A stretch of DNA of 64,000 nt from Pseudomonas asplenii (GTDB lineage Bacteria > Pseudomonadota > Gammaproteobacteria > Pseudomonadales > Pseudomonadaceae), in NCBI RefSeq assembly GCF_900105475.1, contig NZ_LT629777.1, positions 4,712,001-4,776,000 on the forward strand, read 5' to 3'. Below, in pieces: positions 1 through 10,300 of the stretch (positions are counted from its first letter, which is position 1; each line of letters begins with the position of its first letter). The notes under the pieces were generated by a model that was given only the letters and a program-made list of their open reading frames with translations, was not told the origin of the DNA and ran no database searches. The position numbers and the translations under genes were made by a program.

Positions 1-1
1 C

Positions 2-3000
2 GAACTGGGCGAAATCGAGGCCCGTCTCGCCACGTATCCCGGGATCAAGGATTGTGTGGTGGTGGCGCGCGAAGACAACCCGGGTGAGAAACGCCTGGCG
101 GCCTATTTCACGCCACGCCAGCCGCAAAATGTGCTGGAGATTCAGGACCTGCGCGAGCATCTGCAAGGCGCGCTGCCGGAGTACATGATCCCGACGGCTT
201 ACCTGCAACTCGAAGCGTTGCCGTTGACGCCCAACTGCAAAGTCGACCGCAAGGCACTGCCGGCACCGGACGGCTCGGCATTCAGCCGCGAATACGAGGC
301 GCCGCAAGGCCTGACCGAAGAGCGCCTGGCCGCCATCTGGGCCGACTTGCTCAAGGTCGAGCGGGTGGGGCGCAACGATCATTTCTTCGAGCTGGGAGGG
401 CATTCACTGTTGGCGGTCACGCTGATCGAGCGGATGCGTCAAGCCGGTCTGGGCGCCGATGTCCGTGTGCTGCTCGGCCAGCCGACCTTGGCGGCGCTGG
501 CAGCGGCAGTCGGTGGCAGTAGCGAAGTCGAGGTACCGGCCAATCTGATTCCCGAGGATTGTGAGTACATCACCCCAGAGCTGTTGCCGCTGGTCAGCCT
601 GACCCAGGCGCAGATCGACCGGGTGGTGGCGAACGTGCCGGGCGGTGCAGCGAACGTGCAGGATATCTATCCGTTGTCGCCGTTGCAGGAGGGCATCCTG
701 TTCCATCACCTGTCCGCCGGTGAAGGTGACCCCTATGTACTGCAATCGCAGTTCAGCTTCGACAGCCACAGCCGTTTGGACGACTTCATCCAGGCACTGC
801 AACGTGTGATAGAGCGCCACGATGTGCTGCGTACATCGATCGCCTGGGAAGGGCTTGAGGCACCGTTGCAAGTGGTCTGGCGTCATGCGCGGCTGGAGGT
901 CGAGACACTCGGGCTCGACCCGCGCGACGGAGCGCTGTCGGCGCAACTGCTGCAACGCTTCGCGCCGACGCACTACCGCCTCGATTTGCAACAGGCACCG
1001 TTGCTGCACCTGGCCGTCAGTGAAGAGGCGTCTGGCGGGCGTTGGGTGGGGATCTTGCTGTTCCATCATATCGCTATCGACCACACCACCCTCGCGGTGG
1101 TGCAACAGGAAATGCAGGCGTTCCTGCGTGGCCAGGCGGAGTCGCTGGCACCGGCCGTACCGTATCGCAACTATGTGGCCCAGGCGCGCCTGGGTATCAG
1201 CCAGCAGGAGCATGAAGCGTTCTTCCGCACGATGCTCGGCGATGTCGATGAGCCGACCCTGCCGTTCGAACAGCAGGAGATTCGTGGCACGGAGCAGGCG
1301 ATCACCGAGGCTCATCTGGGCCTGACCGCAGATCTGTCCCGACGCCTGCGTCTTCGAGCCCGGCAGGCCGGTGTCAGCCCGGCGAGCCTGGCGCACCTGG
1401 CTTGGGGGCTGGTACTGGGACGGTTGTGTCAGCGCGAAAAAGTGGTGTTCGGCACCGTGTTGCTGGGCCGGATGCAAGGCGGCGAGGGTGCCGAGCGGGC
1501 ACTGGGGATGTTCATCAACACCTTGCCACTCCGTCTGGACCTGGGCGAACTGGACACCCGGGCCGCGCTCAAGGCCGCCCATGGCCGCTTGACCGCGCTG
1601 CTTGGCCATGAGCATGCCTCCCTGGCGTTGGCTCAGCGTTGCAGCGGGGTACCGGCCCCGACGCCACTGTTCAGCACCTTGCTCAACTATCGCCATGGTG
1701 GCGGTGAAGTCAGCCAGCAGGTCCTCGATACCTGGCAGGGTATCGAAAGCCAGGGCGGGGCCGAGCGTACCAACTATCCGCTGACCCTGTCGGTGGACGA
1801 TGACGGCGTGGGCTTCAGCCTGACCGCTCAGGCGGTTGCCGGTATCGATGCACGGCGTGTCTGCGGCTATATGCAGGCGGCGCTGGAAAGTCTGGCCGGT
1901 GCCCTGGAACAGCGTGCAGACATTCCGTTGGCACGGCTGTCGGTGCTGCCGGTGACGGAGCTTGAGCAGTTGTTGTTCGGGCTCAACGACACCGCGCTGG
2001 AGTACCCGCAGGCACAGACCATTCATGGGTTGTTCGAAGCGCAGGTGGGGAACACCCCGGATGCGCTGGCGGTGATCCATGAGGGCAGGAAGCTCAGCTA
2101 CCGCGAGCTTAACGAACAGGCCAACCGTTTGGCCCATGCCCTGCGCAAGCAAGGTGTGCAGCCGGATTCGCGAGTGGGTATCTGTGTCGAGCGTGGCAGC
2201 GAGATGGTTGTGGGATTGCTGGCGATTCTCAAGGCAGGTGGCGCTTATGTGCCGCTGGATCCGGCTTACCCGGCGGAACGCATTGCCTACATGCTGCAGG
2301 ACAGTGCCCCGGCCGTGGTCTTGGCTCAGAACGCTACCCGTGAGCTGCTGGCCGGCGTATCGGTGCCTGTGATCAATCTCGATCAGGGCACTTGGCAGGA
2401 CGAATCCGTCCAGAATCCACAGGTACCGGGTCTGACTTCGGCGCACCTGGCATACCTGATCTACACGTCGGGTTCGACCGGTTTGCCCAAGGGCGTGATG
2501 ATCGAACACCGCAACACCGTGAACTTCCTGACTTGGGCACATACGGCGTTCGATAACGCCGCGCTGGACAAGACCCTGTTCTCGACCTCGCTGAACTTCG
2601 ACCTGGCGGTTTATGAGTGTTTTGCACCGCTGACTTGCGGCGGCAGCATCGAGGTGGTGAAAAACGTTCTGGAACTGCAACACGGTGAGCACGATATCGG
2701 CTTGATCAACACGGTTCCTTCTGCGCTCAAGGCGTTGTTGGAGGTCGATGGTCTGCCAAAAACAGTGCACACGGTCAACGTGGCCGGCGAAGCGCTGAAA
2801 CGCAGCCTGGTGGAATCGCTGTTCGAGAAAACCGGCGTCCAACGCCTGTGCAACCTCTACGGCCCTTCGGAAACCACCACCTACTCCAGTTGGGTGGCGA
2901 TGGATCGCGAAGAAGGCTTCGCTCCACATATCGGCAAACCGGTGGGCAACACCCAATTCTACCTGCTGGACGAGCAACAACAGCCCGTTCCACTAGGCGT

Positions 3001-3796
3001 ACCGGGTGAAATCTATATCGGCGGTGCCGGCGTAGCCCGTGGTTACCTGAACCGTGATGACCTGACTGCCGAACGTTTCCTCCAGGATCCATTCAGCCAG
3101 GACACAACGGCTCGCATGTACCGCACTGGCGACCTGGGTCGCTATCTGGCCGACGGCAATATCGAATACCTGGGCCGTAACGACGACCAGGTGAAGATCC
3201 GTGGTTTCCGCATCGAACTGGGCGAAATCGATGCGCGCCTGGCCAAGCACCCCGAGGTGCGGGAAGCGGTCGTGATGGCTCGCGAGGACGTGCCGGGAGA
3301 AACCCGTCTGGTGGCGTACTTCACGCCGGTCAACACCCGTGTTGTGCCGGATAGCGGCAGTCTGCGGGCTTATCTGCAAGGACTGTTGCCGGACTACATG
3401 CTGCCGGCTGCCTATGTGCCGCTTGACGCGTTGCCACTGACGCCCAACGGCAAGCTGGACCGCAAGGCCTTGCCGGCTCCGGATAGCAATGCCTACGCCT
3501 CGCGTGCCTACGAGGCTCCGGTGGGCGAAACCGAGATCAGGCTGGCGGCACTCTGGGCCGATCTGCTCCAGGTCGAGCGAGTGGGGCGTCATGACCACTT
3601 CTTCGAGTTGGGCGGGCACTCGCTGTTGGCGGTCAGCCTGATCGAGCGCATGCGTCAGGCAAACCTGGACGCCGATGTGCGGGTGCTGTTCGGTCAGCCG
3701 ACGCTGGCCCAGGTGGCCGCGTCGGTGGGGACGACACAACGGGTGGAGGTACCGCAGGCGAAGGTGCCGACGCTTAACCGCAAACGCCGTTTCTGA
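2..3796 (+). CDS. Non-ribosomal peptide synthetase, C-terminal part (A end-T-C-A-T), 5' truncated by window
   Basis: The frame is open from base 2, so the gene starts upstream. In order it shows the end of an A domain (GELxEIE and A10 region), a T domain with phosphopantetheine Ser codon at 404, a C domain (about 560-1950), a complete A domain (about 1984-3500) and a second T domain (Ser codon at 3620). The C domain has HHLSAGEGD near its start, the HH[IL]xxxxGD signature of dual condensation/epimerisation domains, plus HHIAIDH. Aligning the A domain by eye to GrsA gives the code DLYNNALTYK, which I recall as Ala in Pseudomonas synthetases. There is no thioesterase; the protein ends in a short basic tail (NRKRRF), consistent with handing the chain to the next gene. 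The truncated first A domain has NCK instead of NGK at the A10 lysine. Its substrate-binding residues lie outside the window, so that residue is unknown. Confidence 0.95.
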   Translation, partial: ELGEIEARLATYPGIKDCVVVAREDNPGEKRLAAYFTPRQPQNVLEIQDLREHLQGALPEYMIPTAYLQLEALPLTPNCKVDRKALPAPDGSAFSREYEAPQGLTEERLAAIWADLLKVERVGRNDHFFELGGHSLLAVTLIERMRQAGLGADVRVLLGQPTLAALAAAVGGSSEVEVPANLIPEDCEYITPELLPLVSLTQAQIDRVVANVPGGAANVQDIYPLSPLQEGILFHHLSAGEGDPYVLQSQFSFDSHSRLDDFIQALQRVIERHDVLRTSIAWEGLEAPLQVVWRHARLEVETLGLDPRDGALSAQLLQRFAPTHYRLDLQQAPLLHLAVSEEASGGRWVGILLFHHIAIDHTTLAVVQQEMQAFLRGQAESLAPAVPYRNYVAQARLGISQQEHEAFFRTMLGDVDEPTLPFEQQEIRGTEQAITEAHLGLTADLSRRLRLRARQAGVSPASLAHLAWGLVLGRLCQREKVVFGTVLLGRMQGGEGAERALGMFINTLPLRLDLGELDTRAALKAAHGRLTALLGHEHASLALAQRCSGVPAPTPLFSTLLNYRHGGGEVSQQVLDTWQGIESQGGAERTNYPLTLSVDDDGVGFSLTAQAVAGIDARRVCGYMQAALESLAGALEQRADIPLARLSVLPVTELEQLLFGLNDTALEYPQAQTIHGLFEAQVGNTPDALAVIHEGRKLSYRELNEQANRLAHALRKQGVQPDSRVGICVERGSEMVVGLLAILKAGGAYVPLDPAYPAERIAYMLQDSAPAVVLAQNATRELLAGVSVPVINLDQGTWQDESVQNPQVPGLTSAHLAYLIYTSGSTGLPKGVMIEHRNTVNFLTWAHTAFDNAALDKTLFSTSLNFDLAVYECFAPLTCGGSIEVVKNVLELQHGEHDIGLINTVPSALKALLEVDGLPKTVHTVNVAGEALKRSLVESLFEKTGVQRLCNLYGPSETTTYSSWVAMDREEGFAPHIGKPVGNTQFYLLDEQQQPVPLGVPGEIYIGGAGVARGYLNRDDLTAERFLQDPFSQDTTARMYRTGDLGRYLADGNIEYLGRNDDQVKIRGFRIELGEIDARLAKHPEVREAVVMAREDVPGETRLVAYFTPVNTRVVPDSGSLRAYLQGLLPDYMLPAAYVPLDALPLTPNGKLDRKALPAPDSNAYASRAYEAPVGETEIRLAALWADLLQVERVGRHDHFFELGGHSLLAVSLIERMRQANLDADVRVLFGQPTLAQVAASVGTTQRVEVPQAKVPTLNRKRRF
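1984..3255 (+). repeat. Ala-type A-domain block, copy 1 of 3
   Basis: From the start of the A domain (NDTALEYPQ) to just after the A8 motif, this stretch is nearly identical in DNA and protein to 9005-10515 and 21971-23480. Unlike the other two copies it diverges after about 3255, where the A-domain C-terminal subdomain begins to differ. Confidence 0.8.
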
Positions 3797-3802
3797 AGCA
3801 TC

Positions 3803-3843
3803 GACCACGGCCCGACCGATCGGCAATCGGTCGGGCCGTGGTC
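3803..3843 (+). terminator. Strong hairpin after upstream NRPS gene
   Basis: A perfect 18-bp inverted repeat (3803-3820 with 3826-3843) encloses a 5-base loop, 6 bases after the stop codon. The following bases are pyrimidine-rich (tttccctcctgtt) but not a clean T run. It is probably a transcription terminator or an attenuator separating the two synthetase genes. Confidence 0.75.
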
Positions 3844-3904
3844 TTTCCCTCCTGTTCCCCTTCGCGACATTCCGAATGGCTCGGCTCCTCTCGGGAGCAG
3901 GGCT

Positions 3905-3929
3905 TGTCCCTGCTTCCCATGACAGACAG
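3905..3929. promoter_or_regulatory. 25-bp element shared with the region before the OMF gene
   Basis: TGTCCC, TTCCCA and CAGACAG occur in the same register here and at 38298-38322, with 21 of 25 positions identical. TGTC and GACA form the ends of an inverted repeat 16 bases apart. The left half resembles a half site of the syr-syp box of P. syringae as I remember it, but the canonical full dyad is not present. Confidence 0.35.
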
Positions 3930-4167
3930 TCCCCGGTGGATGCTCTAATTTTCGAGGCCTGTGGGGAGCATGGCGAATGGGGATATTTGGCCTGTATCAG
4001 TGGATCGTGAGCCTTTGCCGCCACGAGTCCGGTCAGGCCTGCACCCGAGTTCCCGTGCCGTCTTCGAACCTCGAAGCCACTTCTATTTTTATCGCGTCAA
4101 CGCTGTCTCCGACACCGAGCATTTGGGTCTTCAACCCTCTCCGAAATGATAAACAGCAGGTTATTCG

Positions 4168-4335
4168 ATGCACTTCAGCGAATTGATGGCAGTTCTTTCC
4201 ATGCACGCGATCGGTCTTCAACTGGAAGAAGACGATCTAGTGATTCTCGGTGACGATGACAGCCTTGACAGTGCTGTATTCGATAGCCTTGTCGTGCACA
4301 AGGCGGAACTGCTCAAGCTGGTGGCTCGAAACGGT
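4168..4335 (+). other. N-terminal TubC-like docking domain of the giant NRPS
   Basis: The first ~55 residues are short, strongly acidic (LEEDD, GDDDSLD) and end in a helix (VVHKAELLKLV) before the first C domain. This fits the beta-hairpin docking domain family that binds a short C-terminal motif of the preceding synthetase. The preceding protein ends with the basic NRKRRF, an electrostatic match. Confidence 0.7.
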
Positions 4336-7300
4336 GGAGAGTGGCTGAGCCCGGCCTTGCGTATTACCCCGCAGATGTTGCCGCTGGCCAACCTCGATCA
4401 GGCCACGATCGATCGGATTGTCGAGGCGGTGCCCGGTGGTGCGGGCAACGTCCAGGACATCTACCCGCTGGCGCCCCTGCAGGAAGGCATTCTCTATCAT
4501 CACCTGGCCGCCGGCCAGGGCGACCCCTATGTGTTGCGGGCGCTGTTCGGCGCGGATAGCCGTGAACGTCTCGATGATTTCGCCCAGGCCCTGCAAGCGG
4601 TGATCGAACGGCACGATATCTTGCGCACGGCGATGGTCTGGGAGGGGCTCGACGAACCGGTGCAGGTGGTATTGCGTCAGGCGACGCTGGCGGTGGAGGA
4701 AGTCGATCTGGCCTCTGCCGACGGTGATATCGAAGCCCGGTTGTGTGAGCGTTTCGACCCCCGGCATTACCGCCTGGATCTGCGCCAGGCCCCGCTGATG
4801 CGACTGGCGTGCGCCGAAGACCGGGCCAATGGGCGTTGGGTGGCGATCCTGTTGTTCCATCACATTGCCATCGACCATGCCGCGCTGGAACTGGTGCAGC
4901 ACGAAATGCAGGCCTACCTGCTGGGCCAAGGCCACGCCTTGCCCGAGGCGGTACCTTATCGCAACTATGTGGCGCAGGTCCGGCTCGGGGCCGGGGCCGA
5001 TGCCCATGAAGGCTTTTTCCGCGACATGCTGGCGGACGTCGATGAACCGACGCTGCCGTTTGGTGTGGTCGAGATCCCGGATGGCAGTCCGCAGATCGAA
5101 GAAGTCCATATTCCCGTCGCGGCCGATCTGAGCCAGCGTCTGCGCGCCCAGGCCCGACAGTTGGGCGTCAGCGCCGCGAGCCTGCATCACCTGGCCTGGG
5201 CACGGGTGGTGGGCGCGGTGTCGGGCAAGTCCGATGTGGTGTTCGGTACCGTGCTGATGGGCCGGATGCAAGGAGGCGAGGGTGCCGACCGGGCGCTGGG
5301 GATGTTCATCAATACCTTGCCGTTGCGAGTGAAACTCGAAGGTCACGCGGTCCGTGAAGGGGTCAAGAGCACCCACGCGCGGCTGACCGCCTTGCTGGGA
5401 CATGAGCATGCTTCCCTGGCCCTGGCCCAACGTTGCAGCGGCGTGGCCGCGCCGGCGCCGTTGTTCAGCTCGCTGCTCAACTATCGCCACAGTGCCGCCG
5501 GGGCACAGGCTTCGGCAGAGGCGCTGCAGGCCTGGGCCGGCTTGCAGAGCCTGGGCGGCGGCGAACAAAGCACCTATCCGATTACGCTGTCGGTGGATGA
5601 CTTTGGCGAGGCGTTCAGCCTGGCCGTCCAGACCCTGGTGGAGATCGGTGCGCAGCGCGTCGGCGACTATATGGTAGCGGCCCTGGCTGCGCTGGTCGAA
5701 GCCTTGGAGCAAGCGCCACAGACACCGTTGCAGGATCTGGCAATCCTTCCACCGGCCGAGCGCCAGCAAGTGGTGTACGGCTTCAATTCCACGGCGCGTG
5801 ACTATCCACGTGGCAGCAGCCTGGTGGAACTGTTCGAGGAGCAGGTAGCGGCGCGGCCCGATGCGCTTGCCGTGGTCCTGGATGAACAGCAGCTGACCTA
5901 TCGGCAGCTCAACAACCGGGCCAATGCCCTGGCTAAGCATCTGAGCGATCTCGGCGTACAGCCGGGTGATCGCGTGGGGCTGTTGCTGGAGCGTTCCTTC
6001 GACCTGCTGGCGGGTCAGTTGGCGATTCTCAAGTGTGGCGCGGCCTATGTGCCGCTGGATATCAATGCTCCCGCCGAGCGCCAGGCGTTCATGTTGCACG
6101 ACAGCGCGGCACGGCAGGTATTGACCCGCCTTACCAGCGCAGTGCCTGAAGGTATCGAGCGGGTGGATCTGGACGGGTTGGAGCTGGATGCAGAGGTGCC
6201 CAATCCGGCGCCGCTCTCGTCCGCCGAGTCGGTGGCATACGTCATGTACACCTCCGGCTCCACCGGCACGCCCAAAGGGGTACTGGTGCCGCATCGGGCT
6301 GTCAGCCGCCTGGTGATCAACAACGGTTACGCCGATTTCAACGCCCGGGACCGCGTGGCGTTTGCCTCCAACCCGGCCTTCGACGCCAGTACCCTGGATG
6401 TCTGGGCGCCGCTGCTCAATGGCGGTTGCGTGGTAGTGGTGGAGCAGTCGGTGTTGCTGTCCCTGGAGGATTTCCGCGCACTGCTGTTGGCACAATCGGT
6501 CAGCGTGTTGTGGATGACTGCCGGGCTGTTCCATCAGTACGCTGGCGGTCTGATGGAAGCATTCGCACGGTTGCGCTACCTGATCGTCGGTGGTGATGTG
6601 CTGGACCCGGCGGTGATCGCCCGGGTACTGGCCGAAGGTGCCCCTGAGCACCTGCTCAACGGCTACGGTCCGACCGAAGCCACCACCTTCTCCACGACCC
6701 ATGAAATCACTGCGGTCGGTCACGGCGGTATTCCCATCGGCCGGCCGATCGGCAACAGTCAGGTGTATGTGCTCGATGCGTTGCGCCAACCCGTGGCGGT
6801 GGGCGTGGCCGGTGAGCTGTACATCGGTGGGCAGGGGGTGGCCAAGGGGTATCTGAACCGGCCGGAACTGAACGCCACCCAATTTATCGCCGACCCGTTC
6901 AGCGACCAGCCAGGGGCACTGATGTATCGCACTGGCGACCTCGCGCGCTGGAACGCGGACGGTGTTGTCGAGTACCTGGGGCGTAACGACGATCAGGTGA
7001 AGATCCGCGGTTTCCGTATCGAGCTGGGTGAAATCGAAGCCCGCCTGGCGGCGTGCGACGGCGTCAAGGAGGCGGTGGTTCTGGCTCGCCAGGACGAACC
7101 GGGGCACAAGCGCCTGGTGGCCTACCTGGTCGGCGAAGACGGTAGCGCCTTGTCGGCGGCGCAGTTGCGCAGCGAGCTGGCAGCGTCCCTGGCCGAATAC
7201 ATGGTGCCGAGCGCCTTCATGATTCTGCCGTCCTTCCCGCTGACCGCCAACGGCAAGCTGGATCGCCGGGCCTTGCCGGTGCCGGATGCCGACGCCTATG

Positions 7301-10300
7301 CCAGCCGTGAGTTCCATGCCCCCGAGGGCGAAGTGGAAACCACCCTGGCGCAATTGTGGAGCGAGTTGCTCAAAGTCGAGCGGGTGGGCCGGCATGACCA
7401 TTTCTTCGAACTGGGTGGGCATTCGCTACTGGCCGTCAGCCTGATCGAACGCATGCGTCAGTTGGGCCTGAGCGCCGATGTGCGTGTACTGTTCAGCCAG
7501 CCGACCCTGGCCGCGCTGGCTGCCGCCGTGGGTGGCGGGCGTGAGATTTGCGTACCGGCCAACCTGATCGCGCCCGACTGCGAGCGAATCACCCCGGAGC
7601 TGTTGCCGCTGGTCAGCCTGACCCAGGCGCAGATCGACCGGGTGGTGGCGAGCGTGCCGGGCGGCATGGCCAACGTACAGGATATCTACCCGCTGGCACC
7701 GTTGCAGGAGGGGATTCTCTATCACCACCTGGCGGCGGAGCAGGGTGACCCCTACGTCTTGCAGACGCAGTTCGCCTTTGACAATCACGAACGACTGGCG
7801 GCGTTTGTCCAGGCCCTGCAAATGGTGATCGATCGCCATGACATCCTGCGTACCGGCGTGGTCTGGCAAGGCCTGGACTCGCCAGTACAAGTGGTCTGGC
7901 GCCAGGCACGGCTGCACCTCGATGCACTCGAACTCGACCCGGCAGCCGGCGATATCGGCGCGCAACTGCACAGTCGTTTCGACCCGCGGCATTATCGCCT
8001 GGATGTGACTCAGGCACCGCTGATGCGGGTGGCCTATGCCGAAGACCCGCTCAACCAGCGGATCGTCGCGATGCTGTTGTTCCATCACATGGCCCTGGAC
8101 CATATGGCGATGGAGGTGGTGCAGCATGAAATGCAGGCCTGGTTGCTGGGCGAGGCCGAGACCTTGTCGGTGCCGGTGCCGTATCGCAACTATGTGGCCC
8201 AGGCGCGCCTGGGCGTCAGCCAGGCCGATCACGAAGTATTTTTCCGCGATATGCTCGGCGAGGTGGACGAACCGACGCTGCCGTTCGGCCTGCAGGATGT
8301 GCAGGGCGATGGTCGTGATATCGAGGAAGTCAGCCTGGCGTTGGACCGCCGCCTGGATTTGGGCCTGCGTGCCCAGGCCCGGCAGTTGGGGGTCAGCGCC
8401 GCGAGCCTGATGCACCTGGCCTGGGCCCAGGTGCTGGGCAAGGTCTCGGGCCGGCAGGACGTGGTGTTCGGCACGGTATTGATGGGCCGGATGCAGGGCG
8501 GTGAGGGTGCCGACCGGGCCTTGGGCATGTTTATCAATACTCTGCCGCTGCGGGTCGCCGTGGGCGGGCAGGGTGCGCGCGCCGGGGTCAAGGCGACCCA
8601 TGCGCGCCTCACCGCGTTGCTGGGACATGAGCATGCGTCACTGGCTCTGGCTCAACGCTGCAGTGGTGTGGCTGCGCCGGCGCCGCTGTTCAGTGCCTTG
8701 CTCAACTACCGCCACAGTGCCGTGGGTACTGTGACCGAACAGGCCCTGCAGGCCTGGAGCGGTATTCATGCCCTCAGTGGTGAAGAACGCACCAACTACC
8801 CGCTGACCTTGAACGTCGATGACCTGGGCGAAGGCTTCAAATTGACCGCGTTGGTGGCTTCGGCCATTGGCGCGCAGCGGGTGTGTGGCTATATGCACAC
8901 GGCGTTGGAGCAGTTGCTGGAGGCGCTGGAACATACGCCGCAAGCGTCGCTGCAAAGTTTGTCGATTCTCTCGGCACACGAGCGTGAGCAGTTGCTGGTG
9001 GGTTTCAACGACACTGCGCTGGAGTATCCGCAGGCGCAGACGATTCATGGGTTGTTCGAGGCGCAGGTGCTGAACACCCCGGATGCTTTGGCTGTAGTGC
9101 ATAACGATCAGAAACTCAGCTACCGCGAGCTTAACGAACAGTCCAACCGCCTGGCCCATGCCCTGCGCAAGCAAGGTGTGCAGCCGGATTCACGGGTGGG
9201 GATCTGCGTCGAGCGTGGCGCCGAGATGGTTGTGGGGCTGCTGGCGATTCTCAAGGCGGGCGGTGCTTATGTGCCGCTGGATCCGGCTTACCCGGCGGAA
9301 CGGATTGCCTACATGCTGCAGGACAGTGCCCCGGCGGTCGTCTTGGCGCAGACAGCCACTCAGGAGTTGCTGGCTGGCGTGTCGGTGCCTGTGATCAATC
9401 TCGACCAGGGCACCTGGCAGGACGAATCCGTCCAGAATCCCGAGGTACCGGGGCTGACTTCGGCGCACTTGGCCTACCTGATCTACACCTCGGGCTCGAC
9501 CGGGTTGCCCAAGGGCGTGATGATCGAACACCGCAACACCGTGAACTTCCTGACCTGGGCACATACAGCGTTTGATAACGCCGCGCTGGCCAAGACCCTG
9601 TTTTCTACCTCGTTGAACTTCGACCTGGCGGTGTATGAGTGTTTTGCCCCGCTGACGTCTGGGGGCAGCATCGAGGTGGTGAAAAACGTTCTGGAACTGC
9701 AACACGGCGAGCACGATATCGGCTTGATCAACACGGTTCCTTCAGCGCTCAAGGCGCTGTTGGAGGTAGATGGCCTGCCGGGTTCGGTCCACACCGTCAA
9801 CGTGGCCGGCGAAGCCCTCAAGCGCAGCCTGGTGGAATCTCTATTCGAGAAAACCGGTGTTCAACGTCTGTGCAACCTCTACGGCCCTTCGGAAACCACC
9901 ACCTACTCCAGTTGGGTGGCGATGGATCGCAAAGACGGCTTCGCCCCGCACATCGGCAAACCGGTGGGCAACACTCAGTTCTACCTGCTGGACGAGCAAC
10001 AACAGCCTGTTCCACTGGGCGTGCCGGGTGAGATCTACATCGGCGGTGCCGGTGTGGCCCGTGGCTACTTGAACCGTGACGACCTGACCGCCGAGCGTTT
10101 CCTCCAGGATCCGTTCAGACAGGATCAAACGGCGCGCATGTACCGTACTGGCGACCTGGGCCGTTACCTGGCCGACGGCAATATCGAATACCTGGGCCGT
10201 AACGACGACCAGGTGAAAATCCGTGGTTTCCGTATCGAACTGGGCGAGATCGATGCCCGCCTGGCGAAACACCCAGCAATCCACGAAACGGTGGTCACCG

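Larger units (their letters stand above)
3797..4167. other. 371-bp gap between the two NRPS genes
   Basis: The gap holds the hairpin at 3803-3843 and the 25-bp element at 3905-3929, plus an AT-richer stretch around 4080-4160 directly before the next start codon. No credible reading frame lies here. Its length and the hairpin suggest that the giant synthetase gene has its own promoter. I could not assign a clear -35/-10 pair. Confidence 0.6.

Noticed and set aside
3797-4167. Canonical syr-syp box
   Set aside because: The TGTCCC half is present, but the spacing and right half do not fit the dyad I remember, so only a generic shared element is claimed.
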